From NCBI RefSeq assembly GCF_051400755.1, contig NZ_JBLFFL010000002.1:620001-684000 (forward strand): a DNA stretch of 64,000 nucleotides, read 5' to 3'. Under the pieces are notes generated by a model. The model was given only the letters and a program-made list of their open reading frames with translations, did not search any database and was not told the origin of the DNA. This DNA is from Parapedobacter sp051400755 (lineage in GTDB: Bacteria; Bacteroidota; Bacteroidia; Sphingobacteriales; Sphingobacteriaceae). Every line of letters begins with the position of its first letter. Position 1 is the first letter of the stretch. A program made the translations under genes and the position numbers. This document shows positions 17,722-26,292 of the stretch, piece by piece.

Positions 17722-19275
17722 TTATCTGCTGAGCCAATATTCATTCAGGACCATCCTTGGATTGTTGGTGCGTGCGGATTGGTCAATCGGCCAGGTCCAA
17801 GCGCGGCGGTTGTATTGGTCGGAATTCAGTGGGTTGCGTGCAAAGGTGGGGTTCATGATCCGTTGCGTGCGTACCAGGTCGAAGTACCGGTGCCCTTCGC
17901 CAAACAATTCCCGGCAGCGCTCCCAAAAAATAAAATCCTTTAACGCTTGCCCGCCCGTGCCACTATATGGCGTGGCTTCCGCCCGTTCGCGTATCATGTT
18001 CAGTGAAGCGATGGCTTCGTTGTCTCGCGATAACTCGGCTAGGGCTTCCGCGTGTAACAGAATGGCGTCCGCATAACGGAAGATCATGAACGTATTATCC
18101 GGGTTGCGGTCTTCATTACCGGAAGCGAATACGTTGAACCCGAATTTGACAGCAGTGAATTGTCCACTATTGGATAGTATATCGTCGAACCAAAAATCTC
18201 TTCGTTTATCCGCTACACCTGCCGGATAAAGCCGACTCATGTAGGTATCAATGTAATAGCAATGGCTGATCTGGTTATTGTAGCGGGGGAATTTATAGGG
18301 CCATCGCAAAAAATGATCTCCAAACGGTGCAAGTGGTGCGTTTTCATCCTGATAGTTGATGCTGCGGTAAAACTCAAACAGGCTTTCATCCGATCGCCCC
18401 TTCATGACGGTAGCCCAACCGTCTTCGGTAAGCGGGTACAATCGGTATGGACCATTTTGTAGCAATTCCGTGCCCAATGCGGCTGCCTCTTCATAGTAGC
18501 GTTGCCGGTTGTTGCGGTCGAATCCTGCGTTCCACATATTCATGTGCATGAGCAGGGCGATGATGGCACCGCGTGAAGCGCGCGCGCCCTTCATTGCAGG
18601 ATCAGAATAGGTCCACGGCATATTGTCCTTGTGCGGACGCAGATCGTCCAGGCATTTGTTCAATACATCCACCATGGGTTCACGGGACAGCGCCTCGGCT
18701 TGATACGGCTCGGTATAATAGACCACATCCCCATAGAGGCGCACCATCCAGAAATAAGCGAAACAACGCATGAAAGTAGCCTCCGCGAGGTACCGTTGTT
18801 TGTCTGACTCGCCCATACCCGGTATACCTTCATTCAATTTATCAATGAGGATGTTGGCCGTTTGAATGACCTGATAATAGCGTACCCAATTAGTTACTGC
18901 TTGGTAATTGTACCACCCCCAGGGTTGGGAGCCATCGATGGCGCTCAGGAGGTCGTTTCGACCCAGTACCTCCACCACCCTCCGTGAAGATTCGCTATTA
19001 CCACCCGGTGAGGCAAATACTTCACCGGAACGGACTTCACCTATGGCGCCGATGACCCAGCTCTCGTTGATTTTCTCAAAAAACATGCTGTACATGTTGG
19101 CGATGTTGGTTTCCACATCATTTACAGATCGGTAAAAGTTATTACCGGTAAGCCGGTCGACTGGCTCCACCGTTAAAAACTTCTTGCAGGAAAACGTCGT
19201 CAGCGTGAGTGCAAAAGCGCCCGCTAATCCCATGGTTTTCCAGTTCCTTATTAATCTTATTGTCTTCATATCCAT
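17722..19275 (-). CDS. SusD/RagB-family outer-membrane lipoprotein (second pair)
   Basis: A 517-residue surface lipoprotein (lipobox TFSC, then KKFLTVEPVDRLTGNNFYRS) that forms the lid of a SusC channel and binds its substrate. Typical features are the helical TPR-like segments, AEATFMRCFAYFWMVRLYGDVVY, and the late family motif ELFGEGHRYFDLVRTQR followed by NPRMVLNEYWLSR. The longer frame upstream overlaps susC and is rejected; ATG 19275 lies 7 nt after the susC stop. Co-translation with susC is likely. The ligand is unknown. Confidence 0.93.
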   Translation of the reverse strand: MDMKTIRLIRNWKTMGLAGAFALTLTTFSCKKFLTVEPVDRLTGNNFYRSVNDVETNIANMYSMFFEKINESWVIGAIGEVRSGEVFASPGGNSESSRRVVEVLGRNDLLSAIDGSQPWGWYNYQAVTNWVRYYQVIQTANILIDKLNEGIPGMGESDKQRYLAEATFMRCFAYFWMVRLYGDVVYYTEPYQAEALSREPMVDVLNKCLDDLRPHKDNMPWTYSDPAMKGARASRGAIIALLMHMNMWNAGFDRNNRQRYYEEAAALGTELLQNGPYRLYPLTEDGWATVMKGRSDESLFEFYRSINYQDENAPLAPFGDHFLRWPYKFPRYNNQISHCYYIDTYMSRLYPAGVADKRRDFWFDDILSNSGQFTAVKFGFNVFASGNEDRNPDNTFMIFRYADAILLHAEALAELSRDNEAIASLNMIRERAEATPYSGTGGQALKDFIFWERCRELFGEGHRYFDLVRTQRIMNPTFARNPLNSDQYNRRAWTWPIDQSARTNNPRMVLNEYWLSR

Positions 19276-19282
19276 AACACAC

Positions 19283-22200
19283 TTAAAGTCCGATATTAAT
19301 GCCGATATTGTAGGTACGCGGTGTCGGATAACCGGACGAAATATCACGACCCATATTAGTGACATTCTCCGGGTTGGGACCGGAATAACGCGAAAACGTA
19401 TTTAGATTTTCGCTGGATAGGTATATCCTCAAGTTGTCTAATCCCCAGCTACGAACCATGTCACGATCCAACATATAGGAAAGGATAATGCTGTTGATCT
19501 TGAAATAACTGCCATCCTCCGCCCATAAGGTTTGGTCATATCGGAAAGGCTGAATGGAACCATATCGTCGATAATCATAAGCATAAGGATAAGTGGAGAT
19601 ATCGCCAGGACTGCGCCACATATCGATATCATTCAGCGGGACGACAGTCTGATTGCCGAAGGGATAACCCATGATTCCCAAGCGTTCCGCCAAGGCATTG
19701 TTAAGAACAGTACGCTTCGCCGTAACGGAGCCGTTCAACGAAAATGAGATATCCTTGTAGCTTAATGTTACCGAAAGCCCGCCGGTAAATAGGGGCTGGG
19801 AATTACCCGTGCGCCCATAATCACTGTCATCTAAGATATAGTCGCCATTCAAATCGCGCAAGATGGGATCCCCTCCTTGGAAAAACTCCCCATTAGTTTG
19901 ATAACGCAATCCCGTCGCTGGATCAACCGGAACATCCTGATCGGTCGCATATACGCCGTCATTGATACGCAGGTAGTTGGCTAGTGTGGCGCCACCTACC
20001 CGATAGGCGATGTGTTGGCGCAGTGGGCTCGTATCCCATCGGATGAACTGACCATAATAGTTGTCGGGGAGACTCAATAGGACATCCCGGTTGAAGGCGC
20101 CATTGACCGAAAATGACAAATTAAAATCGCTGCTAAGTGAAAGGGGGCGAATCATCAGGAACAGCTCATGCCCATAATTGGCTATGCCGGCCCCATTGCT
20201 GGCAAGCTCAGTGAATCCGGTGGTATTTGGAAGCTGCGCAATGAACTCCTGGTTGATGACTTTCTTGTAATAGGTATCATAAATCAATTCGACACGGTTG
20301 TTAAATAATGCAAAGTCAAACCCGAAATTATATTGTGTGGTGGTGGTAGGTTTGAGCAGGGGGTTGGGAATGCGTCCGAAATCCAATCCAATGCCTTGCT
20401 GTCCATTATAATTACCGGTGATGTTGTACCGACCATAAATGGTTTCCAAGGTAGCTGTGGGAATGATATTGACCCCCCAACTCAGCCGGATGGCCCCATT
20501 ATCCAACCAGTCCAAATCCTCTAGAAAGCTTTCTTTGTTAAAATTCCATCGAAGCCCAATGGCGGGGTTGTGTGCAAACAGGTTTTCAAAACCATTGACG
20601 GACGAACCATCAATCCGATAGGAGAGATCCACCACATACTTCTTCTTGAAATCGTAGGATGTGGCTAACGCGAAGGAGGCAGCCCGTTCATCGGCATAGT
20701 CATTCAGCAAACCACCTCCGCGGGAAAAATAGCCGTCAAACCCGATGGGCCCCTGCAATTGGTCGTTTGGACTCCGTTCCTGGCGGGAGATGGAACTTTG
20801 GCGTCCAGCAATTCGGAGTTCATTGAAAAAATTGATGAACAGGTTGTGGTTTTCATTGAATGTCGTAGAATAATTCAAACTGTTCCGATTATACAACTGG
20901 GTGGTGCGCCCGTTGTACGAGTAGACCCGCGCAAACTGATTGTTAGCGATTGCAGGGGTAAAGGTGTCTTCCGTTTTGGATTCGAATTCATAACTGAGAC
21001 TTGTACTCGCGCGTAGGCCCTCGATAAACATATAGCTGGCCTCTAGGTTAGATCGGATAAGCCGGGTAGCGTTGTCATTATCAGTACCCAATACGGAAGC
21101 ATGGCTACCACTGGCTTGATAAAATGATGGGGGCGGCAGCAAGCTGGAAGACAATGCGTTGCTGGCCACACCGGTCTGTAACATGCCGATGCCATTACCG
21201 ACACTCTGTTGACCCAATTGACCGGTCACAGCCCCGATGACCTGGAAGCGGCGGTCGGCCGGCTGGTACTCCATGCGTAGATTGGTGCTGTAACGGTTGA
21301 ACCCGGTATTGCGGATAATGCCCTGGTCGGTGAGGTATCCCAAATTGGCCTTATAGTTAAACAATTGGTCGCCACCATCGATAGCCAAGTTGTGCGTCTG
21401 GTTGTAAATGGTACGGTAATAATAATCCTGCCAGTTTGTTGAGTTATTCCAATACGCATTGAGGCTATCCGACAGGAACCATGTCTCGGAAATATCATAT
21501 AAATCCTCATAGCTGGCCGCATTCTCATAAATCTGCTGCAGTTTGAGCTGCCGCTCCAGATTACCGCCCAACGTCTCGCGTAGCTTGGGCGGCGTCTTGA
21601 TATAGGAATTATGCGTATACCGTACGCGGGGTATTGGTGAATTGCCCCGTTTGGTGGTGATGATGATGACCCCATAAGCGGCCATGGACCCATAGAGGGA
21701 GGTGGCTTGTGCGTCCTTGAGAATCTCGATGCTGGCGATGTCTTCTTGCGGGATGAGGGATAGGGGACTGATACCCGGTCCCTGCTGCTGGAAGCCGAAT
21801 TCCGTAGCCCGGTCGGCATCCATCGGAATCCCATCGATGACGAAAAGTGGAGATGTGGGCTGTAAAAAAGACTGATTGCCCGAACCGCTTACGGCAACGG
21901 TGGAAAGGCCACGGATCTGGGTAGAGCCTCGGAAACCGGGCGCACCGGTGCTCATTTGCACATTCATGCCCGGGACACGGCCCTGAAGCAATTGCTCCAC
22001 ATTGGCCACGGGCACGTCTTGCACTTTATCCCCGCTCAGGCTGAACGAAGAGCCCGTGCTCAGCTCTTTTGACCGGGCCTGATAGCCGCGGATAACCACC
22101 TCTTCAAGGGCGCTGGCATCCGGCGCCATTTGGATACGCAGGCTCTCTCGTCCCGTACCGACGCTTTGCGACTGCTCCTGATAGCCGATGATCCGGAAGA

Positions 22201-22417
22201 CCAACGTAGAATTGGCCGGTACCGAGAATCGGAAATTGCCATTTTCGTCGGTGGTGCCCAAGGCACGCATCGGTCGACCGACGAAGACGGTAACACCGCC
22301 GAGGGGTTGTCGGTTTTCGTCAATCACGTTGCCCGAAACGGTGACATTGGTCTGTGCATGTGCCTGTCCGAAGGCCAGCAAGCCAATCAACATGCCTATC
22401 AATCGTATTGTCTTCAT
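19283..22417 (-). CDS. SusC/RagA-family TonB-dependent transporter (second pair)
   Basis: A 1044-residue outer-membrane transporter. The signal peptide ends at AHAQ (residue 22). A carboxypeptidase-regulatory-like domain spans about 25-105 (VSGNVIDENRQPLGGVTVFV), the SusC signature EEVVIRGYQ sits near residue 110, the plug domain covers about 120-235 (ending YGSMAAYGVIIITTKRG), and a 22-strand barrel occupies the rest. It should import a substrate captured by the adjacent SusD, powered by TonB. ATG 22417 is chosen; the longer frame runs into the preceding gene. It follows the DUF5007 gene by 22 nt. Confidence 0.95.
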   Translation of the reverse strand: MKTIRLIGMLIGLLAFGQAHAQTNVTVSGNVIDENRQPLGGVTVFVGRPMRALGTTDENGNFRFSVPANSTLVFRIIGYQEQSQSVGTGRESLRIQMAPDASALEEVVIRGYQARSKELSTGSSFSLSGDKVQDVPVANVEQLLQGRVPGMNVQMSTGAPGFRGSTQIRGLSTVAVSGSGNQSFLQPTSPLFVIDGIPMDADRATEFGFQQQGPGISPLSLIPQEDIASIEILKDAQATSLYGSMAAYGVIIITTKRGNSPIPRVRYTHNSYIKTPPKLRETLGGNLERQLKLQQIYENAASYEDLYDISETWFLSDSLNAYWNNSTNWQDYYYRTIYNQTHNLAIDGGDQLFNYKANLGYLTDQGIIRNTGFNRYSTNLRMEYQPADRRFQVIGAVTGQLGQQSVGNGIGMLQTGVASNALSSSLLPPPSFYQASGSHASVLGTDNDNATRLIRSNLEASYMFIEGLRASTSLSYEFESKTEDTFTPAIANNQFARVYSYNGRTTQLYNRNSLNYSTTFNENHNLFINFFNELRIAGRQSSISRQERSPNDQLQGPIGFDGYFSRGGGLLNDYADERAASFALATSYDFKKKYVVDLSYRIDGSSVNGFENLFAHNPAIGLRWNFNKESFLEDLDWLDNGAIRLSWGVNIIPTATLETIYGRYNITGNYNGQQGIGLDFGRIPNPLLKPTTTTQYNFGFDFALFNNRVELIYDTYYKKVINQEFIAQLPNTTGFTELASNGAGIANYGHELFLMIRPLSLSSDFNLSFSVNGAFNRDVLLSLPDNYYGQFIRWDTSPLRQHIAYRVGGATLANYLRINDGVYATDQDVPVDPATGLRYQTNGEFFQGGDPILRDLNGDYILDDSDYGRTGNSQPLFTGGLSVTLSYKDISFSLNGSVTAKRTVLNNALAERLGIMGYPFGNQTVVPLNDIDMWRSPGDISTYPYAYDYRRYGSIQPFRYDQTLWAEDGSYFKINSIILSYMLDRDMVRSWGLDNLRIYLSSENLNTFSRYSGPNPENVTNMGRDISSGYPTPRTYNIGINIGL

Positions 22418-22439
22418 CGTGAAGGTATTGATTATCCTG

Positions 22440-23567
22440 TTATTCATCTTCAAACTTAGGTAGCTGATTTCTAAAATGGAACACAATCTCCCAGTCGCCG
22501 GGCCGATAGATGTTGAAATCTAAACCAAAAGAAGCGTAAGTCAGTATCCCGCTAAATCCCCGCCTAGAATATTCGATATCCACGCTGGCACTTCCGCCGT
22601 TGCTATTGGTGTATCGCGTGACGATATTGACCAATGGAATGGGGTAGGCGACATCGTACTGCACATATTCTTCGGTCTTGACAATGTTAAACCCATGAAC
22701 CAATTCGCTCCATTGGGTCTCATTGAATACATCCGGATTCATAAAGGTGCTGTCTGGCGCCATGAACTTAAGGCGGAGGTTGTGGCCATTGCCGCCTTCA
22801 AATGGACGAATGTAGACCACCACATCCTTGATGTTGTCATTGCTCTCGAGGTTCCGGTTGGAATTGGCGCCAACGACGTTATTGAGTCGCGGACGGATAT
22901 AATTCTGCTTATCTGGATTACGTGGATCAGCCGGATCGGGTGCCGGTCCGCCGGTATAAGGATTGGTATCCGTGAACGGAAAGTAGGGTTGCTCACGCCA
23001 AGGAATCAGCTGAAAGTCACGAAGGTACATTTCGCCTCCGGTATTGGACACTTTGATATCGAAGAAGCGGACATCCTGTACCAGCGTACTGCTGTCCGTG
23101 GGGCGAGGTTCGATGAGCTCGTTGGTAGAAGAGGCCCACAGTATAAGTTGTCCGGATTCGCGTATCTCAAACAACGGGCGCTCCTCGATCTGCCGTTTGG
23201 CCTCGATTTCCTCCAACGATTGTTCATCTCCATCGTATGCATCAATCCACACGTAAGTAGGGCGCATCTGGAATAAATCCGTCACCGGGCGGCCATCACC
23301 ATACCGTGCATTCACAATTTCGAATTTCAGCGGAAGCGACGAATTATCGGAGTTGAAGGTGCCCATGAGATTGGTCCGACCGATGATTGGCTCAAATACC
23401 TGTGAACCATAGTTGATATTTTCGCTGAGGTATTCTTTTTCCTCCGGCAAGTCCAACACCTTTTTGCAGCTTCCGGCAAACATTGCGCAGCATACTAGTG
23501 CAATGGTCACGCGGGAGGCGCCGGTGCGTCGGATATACGGGGTGATTTTGATGTGATGTCGTCTCAT
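22440..23567 (-). CDS. DUF5007-like lipoprotein
   Basis: A 375-residue lipoprotein (lipobox FAGSC, then KKVLDLPEEKEYLSENINYG). I recognise it as the DUF5007 type by its position between fasciclin and SusC and by the early segment VFEPIIGRTNLMGTFNSDNS. No catalytic motif is visible. The central part is rich in beta-strand patterns and contains a Pro/Asp-rich loop (GGPAPDPADPRNPDKQ), consistent with an extracellular binding protein. It lies 32 nt after the first fasciclin gene and 22 nt before susC. Function unknown. Confidence 0.75.
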   Translation of the reverse strand: MRRHHIKITPYIRRTGASRVTIALVCCAMFAGSCKKVLDLPEEKEYLSENINYGSQVFEPIIGRTNLMGTFNSDNSSLPLKFEIVNARYGDGRPVTDLFQMRPTYVWIDAYDGDEQSLEEIEAKRQIEERPLFEIRESGQLILWASSTNELIEPRPTDSSTLVQDVRFFDIKVSNTGGEMYLRDFQLIPWREQPYFPFTDTNPYTGGPAPDPADPRNPDKQNYIRPRLNNVVGANSNRNLESNDNIKDVVVYIRPFEGGNGHNLRLKFMAPDSTFMNPDVFNETQWSELVHGFNIVKTEEYVQYDVAYPIPLVNIVTRYTNSNGGSASVDIEYSRRGFSGILTYASFGLDFNIYRPGDWEIVFHFRNQLPKFEDE

Positions 23568-23599
23568 ATACGTTCCTGTCTGTTACTTTTTCCGTTGAC

Positions 23600-24709
23600 T
23601 TATTCTTGCGTATTGTCAGGTGCATTCATCGTCCAGTCGGCGATCTGGAAAGTGCTCCCACTACGGTTCCTTAGCACATTTAGCCGATAATATTTATAGG
23701 CCACTTCGTTATTGATGCGGTATACCTTGAGCTGGAAGCGTTCTTCGAAGATCTCTCCAGACCGGGAATCCAGCGTGACCCAGTTTTCCCCATCGTGCGA
23801 TCCCTGCACATTCCAATCGATCGGATCCCGCTCGGGCAGGTCATTGGCAGAGGTGATGGTATAAGCCCCGGCCACAGCGGGCTCCACAAATTCGAATTGC
23901 AGCCAAGCATTACTGAAATTGTCCAGGTAAAACTTGGTTTCCCGGTTGCCATCAAAGGCAAACTGCGCGGCCTCGATCGCGTTGGGTCCGCCCGGGTTTT
24001 CGCGGGAGGTAGACCATTGGCCGCCAACGGTCATAAACAGGTTGGGTGGCGGCGGTATGTAGGTAAGCCTACTGATGAAATCACCGAAACCAAATACGTG
24101 GTCGCTGTTGATGACATGAACGAAGGCATTGTCGGTTTCGATATTGATGGAGCCCGTAGTGGTCGTGATCCAATTGCGCCTGAACTGACTTTGCTTCGTA
24201 TCGCTGTAATCGATGGTCGTGGGTCCCCCGTCACGAAGACCGGAGGAGGTGGTGCGGGCGAGCTTGGCGTGCATAGGATAATTATATCGGACGGCTGTCA
24301 AGCTGATGCCGTCTTGCAGCAGCATGGAGTCCGTAGGATATTTGCCCCGGATGATGTACTGCGTGAGCATGGTATCCAGGTGTTCGTAATCGATGGTCGA
24401 CAGGTACTCCGAAGGCCTATCCGCTAAAAACCGAACATTGTTGAGATTAGCGATGGCCAGCTGAAAGCTTTCGTTGGTGAGCGCAAACAGCGTGATATCG
24501 CTATCGCGTAAGGTGGCCTCCAAACCCAGCCGGTCGATGACCTGAATCAGCGAGTCGTATACACCGGTCTTGCTTTTGAGGTATGCGTAGGTATCTCCGT
24601 CGAAACGCTTATTGATCACCTCCGGCTGGTAATACCCTCCGTCTTTGGAGCATGCGCCGATCAACAGCCCGAAGAGTAACAAGTAACAATAGTTTATCAG
24701 TTTCTTCAT
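23600..24709 (-). CDS. Fasciclin plus F5/8 type C (discoidin) lipoprotein (first copy)
   Basis: A 369-residue lipoprotein (lipobox LIGAC). The fasciclin domain covers about residues 35-220: YAYLKSKTGVYDSLIQVIDR, ITLFALTNESFQLAI, and TDNAFVHVINSDHVFGFGDF as its final conserved block. A C-terminal discoidin domain of about 140 residues follows (GAYTITSANDLPERDPIDW, QGSHDGENWVTLD, YKYYRLNVL). It is recognisably paralogous to the discoidin domains encoded at 12111 and 11010. The pairing of an adhesion domain with a carbohydrate-binding-type domain suggests substrate or surface attachment. It lies 13 nt after susD. Confidence 0.87.
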   Translation of the reverse strand: MKKLINYCYLLLFGLLIGACSKDGGYYQPEVINKRFDGDTYAYLKSKTGVYDSLIQVIDRLGLEATLRDSDITLFALTNESFQLAIANLNNVRFLADRPSEYLSTIDYEHLDTMLTQYIIRGKYPTDSMLLQDGISLTAVRYNYPMHAKLARTTSSGLRDGGPTTIDYSDTKQSQFRRNWITTTTGSINIETDNAFVHVINSDHVFGFGDFISRLTYIPPPPNLFMTVGGQWSTSRENPGGPNAIEAAQFAFDGNRETKFYLDNFSNAWLQFEFVEPAVAGAYTITSANDLPERDPIDWNVQGSHDGENWVTLDSRSGEIFEERFQLKVYRINNEVAYKYYRLNVLRNRSGSTFQIADWTMNAPDNTQE

Positions 24710-24722
24710 GGTATTCGAATCG

Positions 24723-26264
24723 TTATTGCCAATATTGATTTTGCGTTAGCTCACCGTTTTGATTCAACAATGCTTGCGAAACAGGCCAATAGATGCCGCC
24801 ATCGGTGATCAGCTGACTGATGATCGGGTGACTGGGCCGGATGCGGTTGTACCGCACGAGATCATACCAGCGGTGGCCTTCGCCCATGAGCTCCCGCTGG
24901 CGCTCACGGAAAATCGTGTTGAGCAGATCGCCATTGATCTCCTCATTGTAAGCATCCAGCCCGCGGCGCGTACGAATGGCATTGAGGTTTTCGATTGCTC
25001 CGTTGCGTTCGCCCAACACGGCCAGGGCTTCCGCACGGAGCAGGGTGATGTCTTCCAACCGCGTAAATACAATGGCGCTGGTGAAAATCCGGAAGGAGGG
25101 ATCGGTCACTCCGCCCATGATGCACTTGATCTTGCTGAAAATCGGATACCGGCCATTGTAGTTGGAGAAATAGCGGTCGGACACCGGCGTACCGAGGGTG
25201 TCTAAACTAAAGCGCTCATCGCCGCCTTCATTAAAGATGTTGATGATGGAATCTTTCGGTAGGTATATATCGGGAATACGCTTATTGACCACAGGCTCAG
25301 CCAGGGTAAGTTCCTCAATATGGCCCGTAAATGAAGCATCCACATGCCCCCAGTCAAAGGCAAAGCCAAATAACTGATTCGTCTTCTTATTGAAGAAAAA
25401 GCCGTTGGCATCGGTGAGGTGCGCCGTGGTGATGTAATCGTTGGTCGCGCGTTGATAGTTATCCAATACGAATTTGCTGTAATTGGCCGCATCGGGGTAG
25501 TTGCCTTGCCAGGCCGCGAGGTGGGCCAGTACGGCATAGGCGGTCAGTTTCCGGGCCAATGCCCCATCCCAGCGGCCGCTGGTCTCATTGTAGTAATCTC
25601 CCTGCTGCTGCTCATCGCCAGCACTGTAACGATAGGGGAGATCGGCTGCGGCGGTCAGCATCTCCTGCTCGGCCCAGGCCAATACCTTGTCCTGGTTTTC
25701 ACGGGGCCTATTTTCAAAGCTGCCATCGTACGAGGAGATGATCAATGGTACATCCCCCCAGATGCGCACCATATAGAAATAGGCGAATGCGCGCAGGAAC
25801 CGAATCTGGGCAATATCGACGGTCATGTTGTTTTCGGTATAGCGCAGGTCTTTTTCCCTGACTTCATGCACGCGCTCCAGAAAGATATTGGCCGAATTGA
25901 TCACGGCATACCAACGCCGCCAATTCGATAGCGCTTCAATGGCTGGGTAGGAGGCCGTGAGGTCGTTGCCGATGATGGCACGCAGATCCTGCCGGGTAGG
26001 GCTGGCAAACTCGCCGGCGCGGACATCGCCATATAGCCAATGGGCGTTATGATCGGCCAGGGCGGCGCGCACTAAGCCGTATGTACCCATGATGGCCGCC
26101 CGGGTATCTTCCAGCGAATTCCACATGTTCTCTTCACCAACCACGCGGGAAGAATCGACATCCAACATTTTTTGGCAACCACCCATCAGCAACAGGAAGG
26201 CGACGAGCAGGCTACAAACAGGTAGCTGCATCGTACAAAAAAATCTATTTGCTTGTTTATTCAT
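24723..26264 (-). CDS. SusD/RagB-family outer-membrane lipoprotein (first pair)
   Basis: A 513-residue SusD-like lipoprotein (lipobox MGGC, then QKMLDVDSSRVVGEENMW). Family features include IAQIRFLRAFAYFYMVRIWG, EDITLLRAEALAVLGERN and the late motif ELMGEGHRWYDLVRYNRI. It lies 28 nt after its susC partner and 13 nt before the first fasciclin gene. It is clearly different in sequence from the second SusD at 17722, so the two pairs probably handle different ligands or different parts of one ligand. Confidence 0.93.
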   Translation of the reverse strand: MNKQANRFFCTMQLPVCSLLVAFLLLMGGCQKMLDVDSSRVVGEENMWNSLEDTRAAIMGTYGLVRAALADHNAHWLYGDVRAGEFASPTRQDLRAIIGNDLTASYPAIEALSNWRRWYAVINSANIFLERVHEVREKDLRYTENNMTVDIAQIRFLRAFAYFYMVRIWGDVPLIISSYDGSFENRPRENQDKVLAWAEQEMLTAAADLPYRYSAGDEQQQGDYYNETSGRWDGALARKLTAYAVLAHLAAWQGNYPDAANYSKFVLDNYQRATNDYITTAHLTDANGFFFNKKTNQLFGFAFDWGHVDASFTGHIEELTLAEPVVNKRIPDIYLPKDSIINIFNEGGDERFSLDTLGTPVSDRYFSNYNGRYPIFSKIKCIMGGVTDPSFRIFTSAIVFTRLEDITLLRAEALAVLGERNGAIENLNAIRTRRGLDAYNEEINGDLLNTIFRERQRELMGEGHRWYDLVRYNRIRPSHPIISQLITDGGIYWPVSQALLNQNGELTQNQYWQ

Positions 26265-26292
26265 GATTTAATCGCTCGTGCTTGAAGTGTGT

